Assembly (NCBI RefSeq): GCF_003259845.1
Contig: NZ_QLMJ01000032.1
Span: forward strand, 1-55,942
Length of the DNA: 55,942 nucleotides
Direction: 5' to 3'
Origin: Actinoplanes lutulentus
Lineage (GTDB): Bacteria; Actinomycetota; Actinomycetes; Mycobacteriales; Micromonosporaceae
This document shows positions 8,823-17,397 of the stretch, in pieces. The notes under the pieces were generated by a model. The model was not told the origin of the DNA. It saw only the letters and a program-made list of their open reading frames with translations, and searched no databases. The translations under genes were made by a program, and so were the position numbers. Within the stretch, counting starts at the first letter, position 1, and each line of letters begins with the position of its first letter.

Positions 8823-9977
8823 TCATAGGTCTCGATCCGCCTCCGCGACGTCCTCCGGCTCACTCACCCACGCCGAAAAAACCGGAACACCATGCCATGG
8901 TCCATCAGGCTGCCCGGTCACGGCGACGACGGCGTACGCGTGACCGAACCTCAGCTCCGCGTACCGGACTGCGGTCTCCGGAGGCAGGGACGTCGGGTAC
9001 ATGTACGCGCTGACGGCCGCCGCCTCGAACCCGAACCGGCTGTACCGTGCCACCGCCGTCTGCTTCGCCTCGAACCGGCCGGCCGGGGCGGTCAGCAGCC
9101 GCCCGAGCACCCGGGTCACGGCCGGGAACCCCAGGGCCGGATCGGCGGCCAGGTCATGATCGCTCTGCGCCGACCAGGCCGGCAGCAGCGCCGTCGTGAA
9201 CTCGGTCCGCCGCTCGTGCCGGCGCTCCTCCCGGATCGTCCAGAGTGGCGTCTCACCGAGCGGCAGGTCGAACAGCGACATGGGGGCCGGCTCCGGGGTG
9301 AGTGCGATCTTGTAGGCCGCGGCGATCACCCGCTCCGGCGTGACATCGGGAGCCGCGGCCACCGAGATCACGGACAGCCCACCGGCCGGCGCCACGTGCA
9401 CGATCACGTCGCCCGCCTCAGCGGTGCTCGCGATGAAGGCCTGGTGGCCGTGCTCCGGGGTACGCAACACCGTGGTGAGCCGCCCGGCCCACTCCCCGCC
9501 CAGCTCCGCGGCGGGCGCCGGCGTGAACGGCTCGGTCCACGAGACCTTGGTCGCCAGGGCGCTGGCGAGCAGCAGCAACAGGTCCGGCGCGGGTTCGCCG
9601 GGGAACGTCTCGATCAGGCCATAGGTGTGCTCACGCGCCCACGCGTCGAGCTCGGCCTTGCTGGGCAGCGGCCCGACCGTGGTCGACTCCGGCAGCGGCC
9701 AGCCCTCCAGCCCGCTCACCCCTTGGGCGTGCCACACCGCGGTGGCCGCGGCGACGAGTGGGTGCGGCTCGGCGAGCAGGGCGGCGGCGATCTCGGCGGC
9801 CTGTTTCGGCGCGACACCGAGAGCGTCGGCGAGATCGGCATCATCAGGCGCGGCAGAGGCGGCCAGTGCCAGCAGCAACCACGCGCCGAGCGGCGACGCG
9901 ATGTGGTGCCGGTCGCCGGCGGTGGCATGCAGCCGTGCCGCGTACCGGGACAGTGCGGTGGTCCAGTTGTCGGACAT
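8823..9977 (-). CDS. Serpin-like protein (first of a tandem pair)
   Basis: 384 aa and clearly paralogous to the next gene (shared HH-ASPLGAWLLLAL, DLPLGETPLW and HGVPVFSAWVSEPEDV blocks). The hinge region FGFEAAAVSAYMY matches the serpin EAAA-type hinge better than the second copy, and is followed by a candidate reactive loop (PTSLPPETAVRY). It has no signal peptide. GGAAGGA sits 7 nt before the ATG at 9977, and the gene starts only 4 bp after the EEP-family stop, so a three-gene operon is likely. Serpins are sporadic in bacteria, and inhibitory targets here are unknown. The family call rests on order and spacing of motifs, not on a profile search. Confidence 0.68.
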   Translation of the reverse strand: MSDNWTTALSRYAARLHATAGDRHHIASPLGAWLLLALAASAAPDDADLADALGVAPKQAAEIAAALLAEPHPLVAAATAVWHAQGVSGLEGWPLPESTTVGPLPSKAELDAWAREHTYGLIETFPGEPAPDLLLLLASALATKVSWTEPFTPAPAAELGGEWAGRLTTVLRTPEHGHQAFIASTAEAGDVIVHVAPAGGLSVISVAAAPDVTPERVIAAAYKIALTPEPAPMSLFDLPLGETPLWTIREERRHERRTEFTTALLPAWSAQSDHDLAADPALGFPAVTRVLGRLLTAPAGRFEAKQTAVARYSRFGFEAAAVSAYMYPTSLPPETAVRYAELRFGHAYAVVAVTGQPDGPWHGVPVFSAWVSEPEDVAEADRDL

Positions 9978-9981
9978 CGCT

Positions 9982-10713
9982 TCATCCTTCCCGAACGAGG
10001 AGGTCGGCGACCACTCCGAAGTGGCCGGCGGCCCAGACGGCGTCGACGGCCGGGCGGCAGTCCGCCACGTCCAGGGTGCCGTCACGGACCATCACGTATT
10101 CGACGCGGCGGCCGATATCGCCGGGGTGCGCCGCCTCCCAAGTGTCCTGATAGGTGACCGAGAAGCCGTGCGCCGCCTGCCGGCCGGTCCAGAAACGGAC
10201 GCTCGCCGAGTCCGGTGTGTCGCCGAAATCCCCGGCCAGGATCGTGTGCGGGCGCCGCCCGGCGAACCGCTCCTCGACGATCCGCGCGCAGAGCACGGCC
10301 TGCGCCTCACGTTCGGCGTCCTGCCCTCGCCGCTGCGCCGGCCGGTGGTGGACGAAGAAGAGCGGCCCGGCCGGCACCTCCACCTCGGCGATCACGGCGG
10401 CCGGCAACGGCGGGTCCGCCCGCCCGGAGACGTGCAGGTCGATCTCGGACACCGCGCCGAGCGGCCACCGGCTCGCCAGCACGGCGCCAACACCATCTTC
10501 GGTACGCCGGGAGTGCCGGGCCAGGTGATAACCGGGCCCGAGAAGGTCGGCTGCCTGGTCGTACCCTCGTCCCCAGACCGTCTCCTGAAGCGCGACCAGG
10601 TCCGGGCGCAAGGCCGCAAGGCCGTCGCGCAGCACCGGCCGGCGCCGCTCCCAGTCGGCGTGCGCGGGCGAGAGAAGATTGAGGGTCATGATTCTCAGAG
10701 GGGTCGGGGGCAT
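9982..10713 (-). CDS. Endonuclease/exonuclease/phosphatase (EEP) family protein
   Basis: 243 aa with the EEP order: LNLLSP near the N-terminus, the metal-binding Glu in LQETVW (~residue 44), VLASRWPL, a GDF motif, RRVEYVMV (compare R-IDYI) and a terminal AGHFGVVADL. The normally conserved Asn after GDF is replaced by Gly (GDFGDTPDS), and the final SDH is AGHFG. Substrate class and activity are therefore uncertain; family members cut DNA, RNA or phosphoinositides, or act as phosphatases. No secretion signal is seen. The gene leads a probable operon with the two serpin-like genes. An internal ATG (10689) is an alternative start. The divergent zinc-ribbon gene begins 67 bp away. Confidence 0.78.
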   Translation of the reverse strand: MPPTPLRIMTLNLLSPAHADWERRRPVLRDGLAALRPDLVALQETVWGRGYDQAADLLGPGYHLARHSRRTEDGVGAVLASRWPLGAVSEIDLHVSGRADPPLPAAVIAEVEVPAGPLFFVHHRPAQRRGQDAEREAQAVLCARIVEERFAGRRPHTILAGDFGDTPDSASVRFWTGRQAAHGFSVTYQDTWEAAHPGDIGRRVEYVMVRDGTLDVADCRPAVDAVWAAGHFGVVADLLVREG

Positions 10714-10780
10714 ATCGCTCGGGTTACCTCAGACGGCCGGCTCAAACGCGCGGCCGCCGGGCGCGAGTACCGTTTCTCCC

Positions 10781-11026
10781 ATGATCCCTTCCTGCCCCGA
10801 ATGCGGTACGCCCGGCGTGCCGCTGCTCTTCGGCCTCCCCGTACCGGAAGCGATCGACGCCGCCGACGACGGTGACCTGGCCCTGGGCGGCTGCGTGATG
10901 CGCGACCCCACCCCGAACTGGCAGTGCCCCGAGGGCCACCAATGGCGCGACGCCGACGAGCAGGCGTACGACCACCACCTGCTCACCGTCCTGAGCGCCC
11001 ACGGCTACCGCACCGACGCCAGCTGA
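10781..11026 (+). CDS. Small zinc-ribbon-like protein
   Basis: 81 aa. The sequence starts MIPSCPECG, with a CxxC knuckle at residues 5-8, a later Cys before MRDP, and a WQCPEGHQW motif near residue 46. This Cys/His spacing suggests a single zinc ribbon. Similar short proteins occur in actinobacteria with no assigned function. The start at 10781 is preferred to upstream in-frame codons because those would overlap the divergent EEP gene. No membrane segment is seen. The gene is monocistronic. Confidence 0.6.
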   Translation: MIPSCPECGTPGVPLLFGLPVPEAIDAADDGDLALGGCVMRDPTPNWQCPEGHQWRDADEQAYDHHLLTVLSAHGYRTDAS

Positions 11027-11821
11027 GTTCGTGTCCCCCGACGGCGCGGGGCGTTGTTTCGTTCCTGTGCGGTTCGGCCGTCCGATCAACCTGTGCGATT
11101 CGGCCGTCCGATCGATCTGTCCTGTCCGGTCGACCGCGAACTCATGAGTTCCCGGCGGCCGCCGCGAGTGGCGTGCCGATCTCGGGTGAGCCGTGAGTTC
11201 CCTGGCGACTCGCTGCCACCATGATGGCGGAGAGCGCCGGATCTTGGAGACCGGTGGGTCACCTGGGTTGTGGCTTCGGCTCACCAAGATCTGGCGGACC
11301 CGTTGACAGACGCTGACTCTGCGCGACGGCCCGGTGAGGCGAGTGACGCAGGCGCCAGCCGGTCCGGCTGGCGCTCAGTGCTGTAGACCCGGCCGCGCGA
11401 CAACACTGACAACCAGCCGGACCAGCCGGACGCGGGAGCGCGCCAGCTCGCGGAACGGGTCAGGGCCGCAGCGTGAGTCAGGGCGCACACAACGCCAACG
11501 TGTGCCCGGGTCCACGCCCTGGCCGTGATGAAGTCACACAAACCGCAACCGTGCGACCCCAGCCACGTCCACCCAGGCCCACCGTGCGCCCCCAGCCACG
11601 CGGGCCGCATACCCAAGCCCAAGCCCACCGTGGGCCCTCGGCCCGCCTCCGCGACACGGACGTTGATCAGCTGGCTCTTCGCCGGCCCCGCGTGCCGATT
11701 CCGAACAGGTGGCGGGCCTCCACTGAAGGACGCGAAACGGCCCGCTCTCCCTGACCGCCGGGAGAACGGGACCGCTGAGGGAACAGGACCGCTGAGGGAA
11801 CGGATCGGCGAGAACCGGCCG
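11027..11821. other. Intergenic region of ~0.8 kb with short repeats
   Basis: No open frame here shows a recognisable domain or a good ribosome binding site. A 26-bp direct repeat lies near the left end. Pro/Arg-like G+C-rich low-complexity sequence fills 11470-11660, and two near-identical copies of GACCGCTGAGGGAAC lie near 11770-11800. The transcripts at both edges converge here (zinc-ribbon gene rightward, MFS gene leftward), so terminators are expected, but I cannot place one with confidence. Confidence 0.5.
11064..11115. repeat. 26-bp tandem direct repeat
   Basis: Copies 11064-11089 and 11090-11115 share CCTGTGCG-TTCGGCCGTCCG with two mismatches in total. A truncated third start (CTGTCC) follows. 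No function is assigned. Confidence 0.8.
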
Positions 11822-13060
11822 TCAGCGGGCGCTGTGGGCCAGCTCGCGAACCTCGGCAACCGGCTGTGCCGGGGTCTGGCCGCGCCGGCTCAGCAGGGCG
11901 ACCGCTCCCAGCAGGACCAGCAGCGCACCTGCGAACCAGGTCATCACGGTGACCGCCGGCAACGACTGCGTCGCCACGCCCAGGCCGATCGCCGGGACGC
12001 CCAGGCCGAGGTACGCGATCAGGAACAAGCCCGCCAGCGCCTCGCCGCGTTCCGCCGGGGCCGCCGATGCCGCGACCGCGCCGACCGCCGCCTTGAAGAG
12101 GACGCCCGCTCCGATGCCGGCCGCGACGCCGCCGATCAGGAAGGCGGCCAGGCTGGCCGTGTGCATGCCGGCCACCAGGGTGACGATGCCACCGGCCTGG
12201 GCCAGCAGGCCGAGCCGGGTCTTCGCCGGTCCGCTGAGCCGGCCGGTCAGGGCCTGTGCCGCGGCGGCCGCGCCGAAGACCGCGAAGACGATCGCTCCGG
12301 CCAGGGCCCGCGACGAGTGGTGCAGGGTGCCGGCGACGAAGCCGGGTGCCAGTGAGGTGAAGACGCCGAAGACCGCGAACGAGGCCAGCGCCGACGTTGC
12401 CGCGGCCAGGTAGACCGTGCGGTCGCCGTGGGCGCCGATGCGCTGCGGGCGGTACGCGTAGCGGCCCGGAACCCGGGTGACCGTCTCCGGGGTGAGGGCC
12501 ACGGCCACGATGCTCACCGCGAGCAGGCCGATGAAGACGAGGTACGGCGTACGCAATGGGGCGTACACAAATTGGGCGAGGAGTCCCGCGAGGAGCGTGC
12601 CCAATCCCAGGCCGCCGCTGTTGGCGGCGGTCGAGACCACCTCGAAGCGCTGGCGGGACGCGCCCGGCCGGTGTGCCGCGTGCAGTTCGGAGAGGTGTGC
12701 CGTGGCGGTCGCGGTGATCATGCCGACGCCGAGGCCGGTGACGAACCGGGCGGCGAGCAGGACCGGCAACGACGTGCTGGTGAGGAAGAGGACCGCGGCG
12801 AGCAGCTCCAGGGCGAGTGCCGGGATCAGGATCGTCTTGCGGCCGAGCCGGTCGGAGACGTGCCCGGCGAGCAGCAGACTGATCACCACGCCGACCGCGT
12901 AGACGGCGAAGACGATCGTGACGGTGAACGTGTCGAAGCCGTCCTGCTTCATGTACAGCGGGTACAGCGGTGTGGGCACTGTCGAGAAGGCCATCGCGGT
13001 CAGGAACGCGAGGGCGATCGACCAGAAGCCGAGGTGAAGCCGGGCGGGCGAAGCGGTCAT
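11822..13060 (-). CDS. MFS transporter
   Basis: 412 aa with 12 predicted membrane helices. The loop 2-3 signature GHVSDRLGRKTI (~residues 66-77) is the classic MFS motif A, and an RFVTGLGVGM motif follows in helix 4, typical of drug/sugar efflux MFS members. The substrate is unknown. The start MTASPARL at 13060 is chosen because upstream in-frame codons run into the divergent regulatory region. It is divergent from a LysR gene 82 bp away, which often controls such a neighbour. A role in export of a small molecule linked to the flavoprotein is only a guess. Confidence 0.88.
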   Translation of the reverse strand: MTASPARLHLGFWSIALAFLTAMAFSTVPTPLYPLYMKQDGFDTFTVTIVFAVYAVGVVISLLLAGHVSDRLGRKTILIPALALELLAAVLFLTSTSLPVLLAARFVTGLGVGMITATATAHLSELHAAHRPGASRQRFEVVSTAANSGGLGLGTLLAGLLAQFVYAPLRTPYLVFIGLLAVSIVAVALTPETVTRVPGRYAYRPQRIGAHGDRTVYLAAATSALASFAVFGVFTSLAPGFVAGTLHHSSRALAGAIVFAVFGAAAAAQALTGRLSGPAKTRLGLLAQAGGIVTLVAGMHTASLAAFLIGGVAAGIGAGVLFKAAVGAVAASAAPAERGEALAGLFLIAYLGLGVPAIGLGVATQSLPAVTVMTWFAGALLVLLGAVALLSRRGQTPAQPVAEVRELAHSAR

Positions 13061-13142
13061 GTCCTCACTGTCGCTCGCGCCAACTATCAAGAACAACGAA
13101 AGATATAGCTTGTACGCATCACCATCGTTGATACTTGAGCGC
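13061..13142. promoter_or_regulatory. Divergent MFS/LysR promoter region with inverted repeat
   Basis: This 82-bp spacer is A+T rich relative to the genes. TCAAGAACAACGA at 13087-13099 is mirrored by TCGTTGATACTTGA at 13125-13138, an imperfect inverted repeat with one indel. Dyads of this kind between a LysR gene and its divergent target are the usual placement of LysR-type regulator sites. The assignment is inference from position and symmetry. Confidence 0.45.
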
Positions 13143-14027
13143 GTGGAACTGCGTCAGCTGGAGTACTTCGTCGCGGTCGCCGAGGAGCAGAGCTTCACCC
13201 GGGCCGCGACCAGGCTGTTCGTCGTCCAGTCGGCGGTCTCCGCGGCGGTCAAGGCCCTGGAGCGCGACCTCGGCGCCGCGCTGCTGGAACGCAACTCGAA
13301 ACGGGTCCTGCTCACCGACGCCGGCGCCGCACTGCTCCCCCGCGCCCGCTTCGCCCTGGACGCGGCCCGCGAGGCCCGCGACGCGGTCGCCGAGGTGCGC
13401 GGCGGCCTGAGCGGCACACTGCGCATCGGTACGCTCACCTCGATCCGGATCATCGACCTGCCGGCGATCCTCGGCGAGTTCCACCGCCGGCATCCCGGTG
13501 TGCTGCTGCGCACCATGGCCGCGCCGTCCGGCTCGACCGGCCTGATCGAGGCGCTCACCGACCACCGCCTCGATCTGGCGTTCGTCTCCCTGCCCGGCGC
13601 CAAGCCGCGTGGCGTGCGGCTGATCGAGCTGACCCATTCCGTGCTCGACCTGGTCGTTCCGGACGGTCATCCGCTGGCTGCTCGCGACACCGTCGAGATC
13701 ACCGAGCTGACCGGGCTCGACTTCATCGACTCCCCGGTCGGTTACGGCAACAGGTCGGTCACCGACCGCGCGTTCGCCGCGGCCGGCGTGCCCCGCCGGG
13801 TCACCATCGAGATCGCCGACATCGGCACCGGAGCGGCCCACGTCCGCCACGGGCTCGGCATCACGCTGCTGCCCCGGTTCGTGCTGGGAGACGAACCCGG
13901 TGTCGCCGTCATCCCGGTCACCGGCGCCGACCTCACCTGGCCGCTGTCGCTCGCGATCGCCGACGACCGTACGCCGGGCGCCGCCGCCCGGGCCCTGATC
14001 ACCCTGCTGACCGAGAGAATCACATGA
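13143..14027 (+). CDS. LysR-family transcriptional regulator
   Basis: 294 aa. The N-terminal winged helix-turn-helix is typical: LRQLEYFVAVAEEQSFTRAA, then LFVVQSAVSAAVKALERDLG and LLERNSKRVLLTDAG. A two-lobed effector-binding domain follows from ~residue 90. The GTG start at 13143 places VELRQLEYF at the N-terminus, as the family usually begins; upstream in-frame codons would extend through the promoter. The gene overlaps the flavoprotein gene by 4 bp (ATGA), so the two are cotranscribed. The divergent MFS gene is the likely target, with autoregulation. Confidence 0.9.
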   Translation: MELRQLEYFVAVAEEQSFTRAATRLFVVQSAVSAAVKALERDLGAALLERNSKRVLLTDAGAALLPRARFALDAAREARDAVAEVRGGLSGTLRIGTLTSIRIIDLPAILGEFHRRHPGVLLRTMAAPSGSTGLIEALTDHRLDLAFVSLPGAKPRGVRLIELTHSVLDLVVPDGHPLAARDTVEITELTGLDFIDSPVGYGNRSVTDRAFAAAGVPRRVTIEIADIGTGAAHVRHGLGITLLPRFVLGDEPGVAVIPVTGADLTWPLSLAIADDRTPGAAARALITLLTERIT

Positions 14028-14506
14028 CCCTCTACGTCATCGTCTGCGCCACCGGGCCCGCGCCCGGCGTCGGCGACCTCGTCACCCAGGCTCAGCAGCA
14101 GGGCTGGGAGGTGCAGGTCGTCGCCACCCCGCTCGCGCTCGGCTTCATCGACGTCCCGGCGCTGGAGGAGCTGACCGGCCGTCCGGTGCGCAGCCGATAC
14201 CGCCGGCCCGACGAGCCGAAACCGCCCCGGCCGGCCGCGATCGTGGTCGCGCCGGCCAGCTTCAACACGGTCAACAAGTTCGCACTGGGCATCGCCGACA
14301 CGTACCCACTCGGTCTGCTCGCCGAGGCGCCCGGCCTGGGCATCCCGGTGGTGGTGCTCCCGTCGCTCGGCGAGGCCCTGTGGCAGCGGCTGCCGTACCA
14401 GCGCAGCGTCGCCCAGTTACGCGCCGAGGGGGTACGGGTCCTCGACCCGCCGACCGTCACCGACCCGTTCCCCTGGCACCTGGCGTTGGAGCACCTCAGC
14501 CCGTGA
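14024..14506 (+). CDS. Flavoprotein-domain protein (phosphopantothenoylcysteine decarboxylase-like fold)
   Basis: 160 aa. It has a Rossmann-like start (LYVIVCATGPAPGVGDLV), an AIVVAPASFNTVNKFALGIADT stretch typical of the HFCD/flavoprotein family (the PASFNT and NK-A-GIAD positions line the FMN site), and VVVLPSLGEALW. The catalytic substrate is unknown. Translational coupling to the LysR gene suggests shared control. It ends just before the convergent rluB-like gene. Confidence 0.75.
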   Translation: MTLYVIVCATGPAPGVGDLVTQAQQQGWEVQVVATPLALGFIDVPALEELTGRPVRSRYRRPDEPKPPRPAAIVVAPASFNTVNKFALGIADTYPLGLLAEAPGLGIPVVVLPSLGEALWQRLPYQRSVAQLRAEGVRVLDPPTVTDPFPWHLALEHLSP

Positions 14507-15244
14507 TCAGTCTCCGACGGCCTTGAAGAGCGCGGCCACCTCGGCCGGCGACAGGTGCCGGAAGTGGCCCGGCCGCAGGTCACCCAGGCGGATCGGGCCG
14601 ACGGCGGTACGGATCAGCCGGGTGACCGGGTGACCGACCGCGTCCATCATCCGGCGGACGATGTGCTTGCGGCCCTCGTGCAGGACGATCTCCACCTGCG
14701 CGGTCTTGCCCATCGCGTCGACGAGGCGGAAGTTGTCCACCTTCGCCGGGCCGTCCTCCAGCTCGATGCCACCCTGCAGGTTGCGGCCGACGCTGCGCGG
14801 CAGCGGTCCGACGACCTCGGCCAGGTAGGTCTTGGAGATCTCGTACGACGGGTGCATCAGCTTGTGCGCGAGCCCACCGTCGTTGGTGAGCAGCAGCAGG
14901 CCCTCGGACTCGGCGTCGAGCCGGCCCACGTGGAACAGCCGCTGCTCGAAGTTGGCGCCGAGGAAGTCGGCCAGCTCGGTGCGGCCCTTCTCGTCGTCGA
15001 GGCTGGAGACGACGCCACGCGGCTTGTTCAGCGCGACGTAGACCAGCTTGGTGTTGGTGATCACCCGCTGCCCGTCGACGTGGATCTCCGCCGTGGCGGG
15101 GTCGACCTTGTCGCCGAGTTTGGCGACCCGGCCGTTGACGGTGACGCGCCGCCGGAAGATCAGGTCTTCGCAGGCGCGCCGGGATCCAACACCGGCCGCC
15201 GCCAGGACTTTCTGGAGGCGTTCGGCGGTGTCAGCCTGAGGCAT
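14507..15244 (-). CDS. rluB: Large-subunit rRNA pseudouridine synthase, RluB/RsuA family
   Basis: 245 aa. An N-terminal S4 RNA-binding domain (RLQKVLAAAGVGSRRACEDLI, residues ~8-65) precedes the RsuA/RluB catalytic domain, with the nucleophilic Asp in GRLDAESEGLLLLTNDG (~residue 105) and the later GRKHIVRRM motif. It should modify a uridine in 23S rRNA. The start MPQADTAER (15244) is preferred; six upstream codons (MWKKYL) are also open. The gene overlaps the scpB stop by 14 bp, the scpA-scpB-rluB order conserved across actinobacteria. Confidence 0.92.
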   Translation of the reverse strand: MPQADTAERLQKVLAAAGVGSRRACEDLIFRRRVTVNGRVAKLGDKVDPATAEIHVDGQRVITNTKLVYVALNKPRGVVSSLDDEKGRTELADFLGANFEQRLFHVGRLDAESEGLLLLTNDGGLAHKLMHPSYEISKTYLAEVVGPLPRSVGRNLQGGIELEDGPAKVDNFRLVDAMGKTAQVEIVLHEGRKHIVRRMMDAVGHPVTRLIRTAVGPIRLGDLRPGHFRHLSPAEVAALFKAVGD

Positions 15245-16244
15245 CAAGTACTTCTTCCACATCGTCGGGCAGGAACGGGGCGAGCGGGGGCAGCTGGTCG
15301 ACCGTGTTCAGGCCGAGCTTCTCCAGGAACAGCACGGTGGTCCGGTACAGGTATGCCCCGGTTTCCGGCTCCGTGCCGCACTCCTCGATGAGGCCGCGAG
15401 TGACCAGCGTACGCATGACACCGTCACAGTTCACACCGCGGATGGCGGAGATGCGCGAACGAGTCACCGGCTGTTTGTAGGCCACCACCGAGAGTGTCTC
15501 CAGCGCGGCCTGCGTGAGCCGCACCGACTGCCCGTCCAGCACGAACCGCTCGACGTACGGCGCGTACTCCGGCCGGGTGTAGAGACGCCAGCCACCCGCG
15601 ACCCTGCGCAGGTCGATCCCGTTCCCGGCCGCCGTGTACCGCGCCGAGACGTCCTCCAGCGTGCGCGCGATCCGCTCGACCGGCTGCTCCATCACCTGCG
15701 CCAACTGCAACTCGCCTACCGGCTCGTCAACCACCAGCATGATCGATTCGAGCGCCGCCGCCAGTTCCGCGTCGTCAAGATCAGGGAGGGTACGGACGTC
15801 AGCCTCGTCAACCGCATCAACGTCCACCCGTGGCCCGCGGGCCTGGGCCGGCACCGTGACCACGACAGGCGCGACGATCGCGGCCACCGGCGCGGGTTCG
15901 GCCGGAGCGTCGTCGTGAGCGAGCTCGACATCGACCGGCTCGATCTCGGTCGGCGCGTCCACCGGGACGTGCTCGCCGTCGTCGAACTCGTCGGCCTCCG
16001 GATCGTCCGCTTCCGCGGCCTCCTCGACCGCTCCGGGCAGCGGCAGCTCCGGGCCCGGCTCGACATCGGTCGGATCCGGCTCGTCGTCGAAGTCGCCGTC
16101 CTCGTCCTCCGGGAACTCCCGGGGAGCGTCCACCGCCTCGGCGGCGTCCTGGTAATCCCGGTCCGGTTCCCGCCGGCGCTCCCACGGCGGAACCCATGCC
16201 GCCGCCTGCGCGGCCAGGGATTCCTCTTGCTCCTCGCTGCTCAC
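15231..16244 (-). CDS. scpB: Condensin subunit ScpB with long acidic N-terminal extension
   Basis: 337 aa, much longer than the ~200-aa family norm. Residues 1-155 are disordered, rich in Asp/Glu/Pro/Ala. The paired winged-helix core occupies ~160-325 (LTQAALETLSVVAYKQPVT, SAIRGVNCDGVMRTL, LIEECG). It binds the ScpA kleisin and SMC to form the chromosome-organising condensin. The start overlaps the scpA stop by 4 bp, so translation is coupled. The acidic tail parallels the acidic C-terminus of the neighbouring ScpA. Confidence 0.93.
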   Translation of the reverse strand: MSSEEQEESLAAQAAAWVPPWERRREPDRDYQDAAEAVDAPREFPEDEDGDFDDEPDPTDVEPGPELPLPGAVEEAAEADDPEADEFDDGEHVPVDAPTEIEPVDVELAHDDAPAEPAPVAAIVAPVVVTVPAQARGPRVDVDAVDEADVRTLPDLDDAELAAALESIMLVVDEPVGELQLAQVMEQPVERIARTLEDVSARYTAAGNGIDLRRVAGGWRLYTRPEYAPYVERFVLDGQSVRLTQAALETLSVVAYKQPVTRSRISAIRGVNCDGVMRTLVTRGLIEECGTEPETGAYLYRTTVLFLEKLGLNTVDQLPPLAPFLPDDVEEVLDASG

Positions 16245-17302
16245 GATGTCTCCTCCACGCCGTCGCCCTCGACAAGATCACCATTGACGGGGCGCTCGTC
16301 AAGCTCAGCGGCGCCGAGTTCGTCCGAATCGGTGTCCTCTTCAGCATCATCGGACGCGTCATCGTCCGGCTGGGCGGGATTCTCGTCCTCGGGGGCCGGC
16401 TTCGTACCCTCGTAGTCGTCGATGTCGAGCTCGGCGTCGGCGGCGTCCTCACCACCGATCCAGCGCACCGTCATCTCCTCCAGCGACACCGGCTGGTCGA
16501 ACTCGATCAGCCCCTCGCGGTACAGCTCCAGCAGCGCCAGGAACCGGGCCACCACCTCAAGGGTGTTCTCGCAGTCCGCGATCAGCAGGCTGAACGTCGC
16601 CGAACCCGCTCGGCGCAGCCGGTCACGCAGCAGCGCCGCGTGCTCCCGGACACTCACCCGCACCTGGTGGATGTGGGCGATCGAGACCTGCGGCGGACCC
16701 GGTTTCGGCAGGAACTGCTTCAGCGCCAGTTTCAGGAGTCGTTCCGGTCCTACTCCGAGAACCAGTTCCGGTAGCGCTTCCGCGTACCGTGGCTCCAGGG
16801 TGACCAATCGCGGCCAGCGACGCGCGCCGCTCAGCTCGAGTTCCGCGATGTGCGCGGCCGCTTCCTTGTACGCCTTGTATTGCAGCAGTCGCGCGAAGAG
16901 CAGGTCGCGCGCTTCCAGCAGGGCGAGGTCCTCCTCGTCCTCGACCTCGGCGGCCGGCAGCAGGCGGGCCGCCTTGAGGTCCAGCAACGTCGCCGCGACC
17001 AGCAGGAACTCACTCGTCTCGCCGAGGTCCCAGGCGTCACCCATCGCCCGGATGTAGGCGATGAAGTCGTCGGTGACCTGATGCAGGGCGATCTCGGTGA
17101 CGTCCAGCTTGTGCTTGCCGATCAGCTGGAGCAGCAGGTCGAACGGGCCGGTGAAGTTGGCCAGCCGCACCGTGAACTTGCCGGAATCGGTCTCGGCGGG
17201 AATCTCAGCGATCTCCTCGACCGTGTCGGTCGGTGGCTGGGCAGGCTCGTGCGGCACGTGCCGACCGTAGACCATGTCTGTGACGAGCTGATCCGGGCTC
17301 AC
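16241..17302 (-). CDS. scpA: Condensin kleisin subunit ScpA
   Basis: 353 aa. The N-terminal kleisin domain begins FTGPFDLLLQLIGKHKLDV (~residues 50-70), followed by ALHQVTDDFIAYI and a helical middle. The C-terminal winged helix carries FLALLELYREGLIEFDQ (~270). Beyond ~290 an acidic Asp/Glu tail of ~60 residues is added. It bridges SMC heads with ScpB. The GTG at 17302 is chosen because GGAGG lies 10 nt upstream; an ATG at 17275 lacks a site. In M. tuberculosis scpA follows parA directly; here 3.5 kb of other DNA separates them. Confidence 0.93.
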   Translation of the reverse strand: MSPDQLVTDMVYGRHVPHEPAQPPTDTVEEIAEIPAETDSGKFTVRLANFTGPFDLLLQLIGKHKLDVTEIALHQVTDDFIAYIRAMGDAWDLGETSEFLLVAATLLDLKAARLLPAAEVEDEEDLALLEARDLLFARLLQYKAYKEAAAHIAELELSGARRWPRLVTLEPRYAEALPELVLGVGPERLLKLALKQFLPKPGPPQVSIAHIHQVRVSVREHAALLRDRLRRAGSATFSLLIADCENTLEVVARFLALLELYREGLIEFDQPVSLEEMTVRWIGGEDAADAELDIDDYEGTKPAPEDENPAQPDDDASDDAEEDTDSDELGAAELDERPVNGDLVEGDGVEETS

Positions 17303-17397
17303 GCTGTCATTTCCTCCGCCTTGATCGCCGGACAGCTTCCGCACGTTCCAACGTCGCAAAGCGTGACCGGTTGCTGCTCTCCGGTTACGCTGCCGCG

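Noticed and set aside
11281..11859. 192-codon minus-strand frame in the 11.0-11.8 kb gap
   Set aside because: Low-complexity composition, no ribosome binding site or domain, and it overlaps the end of the MFS gene.
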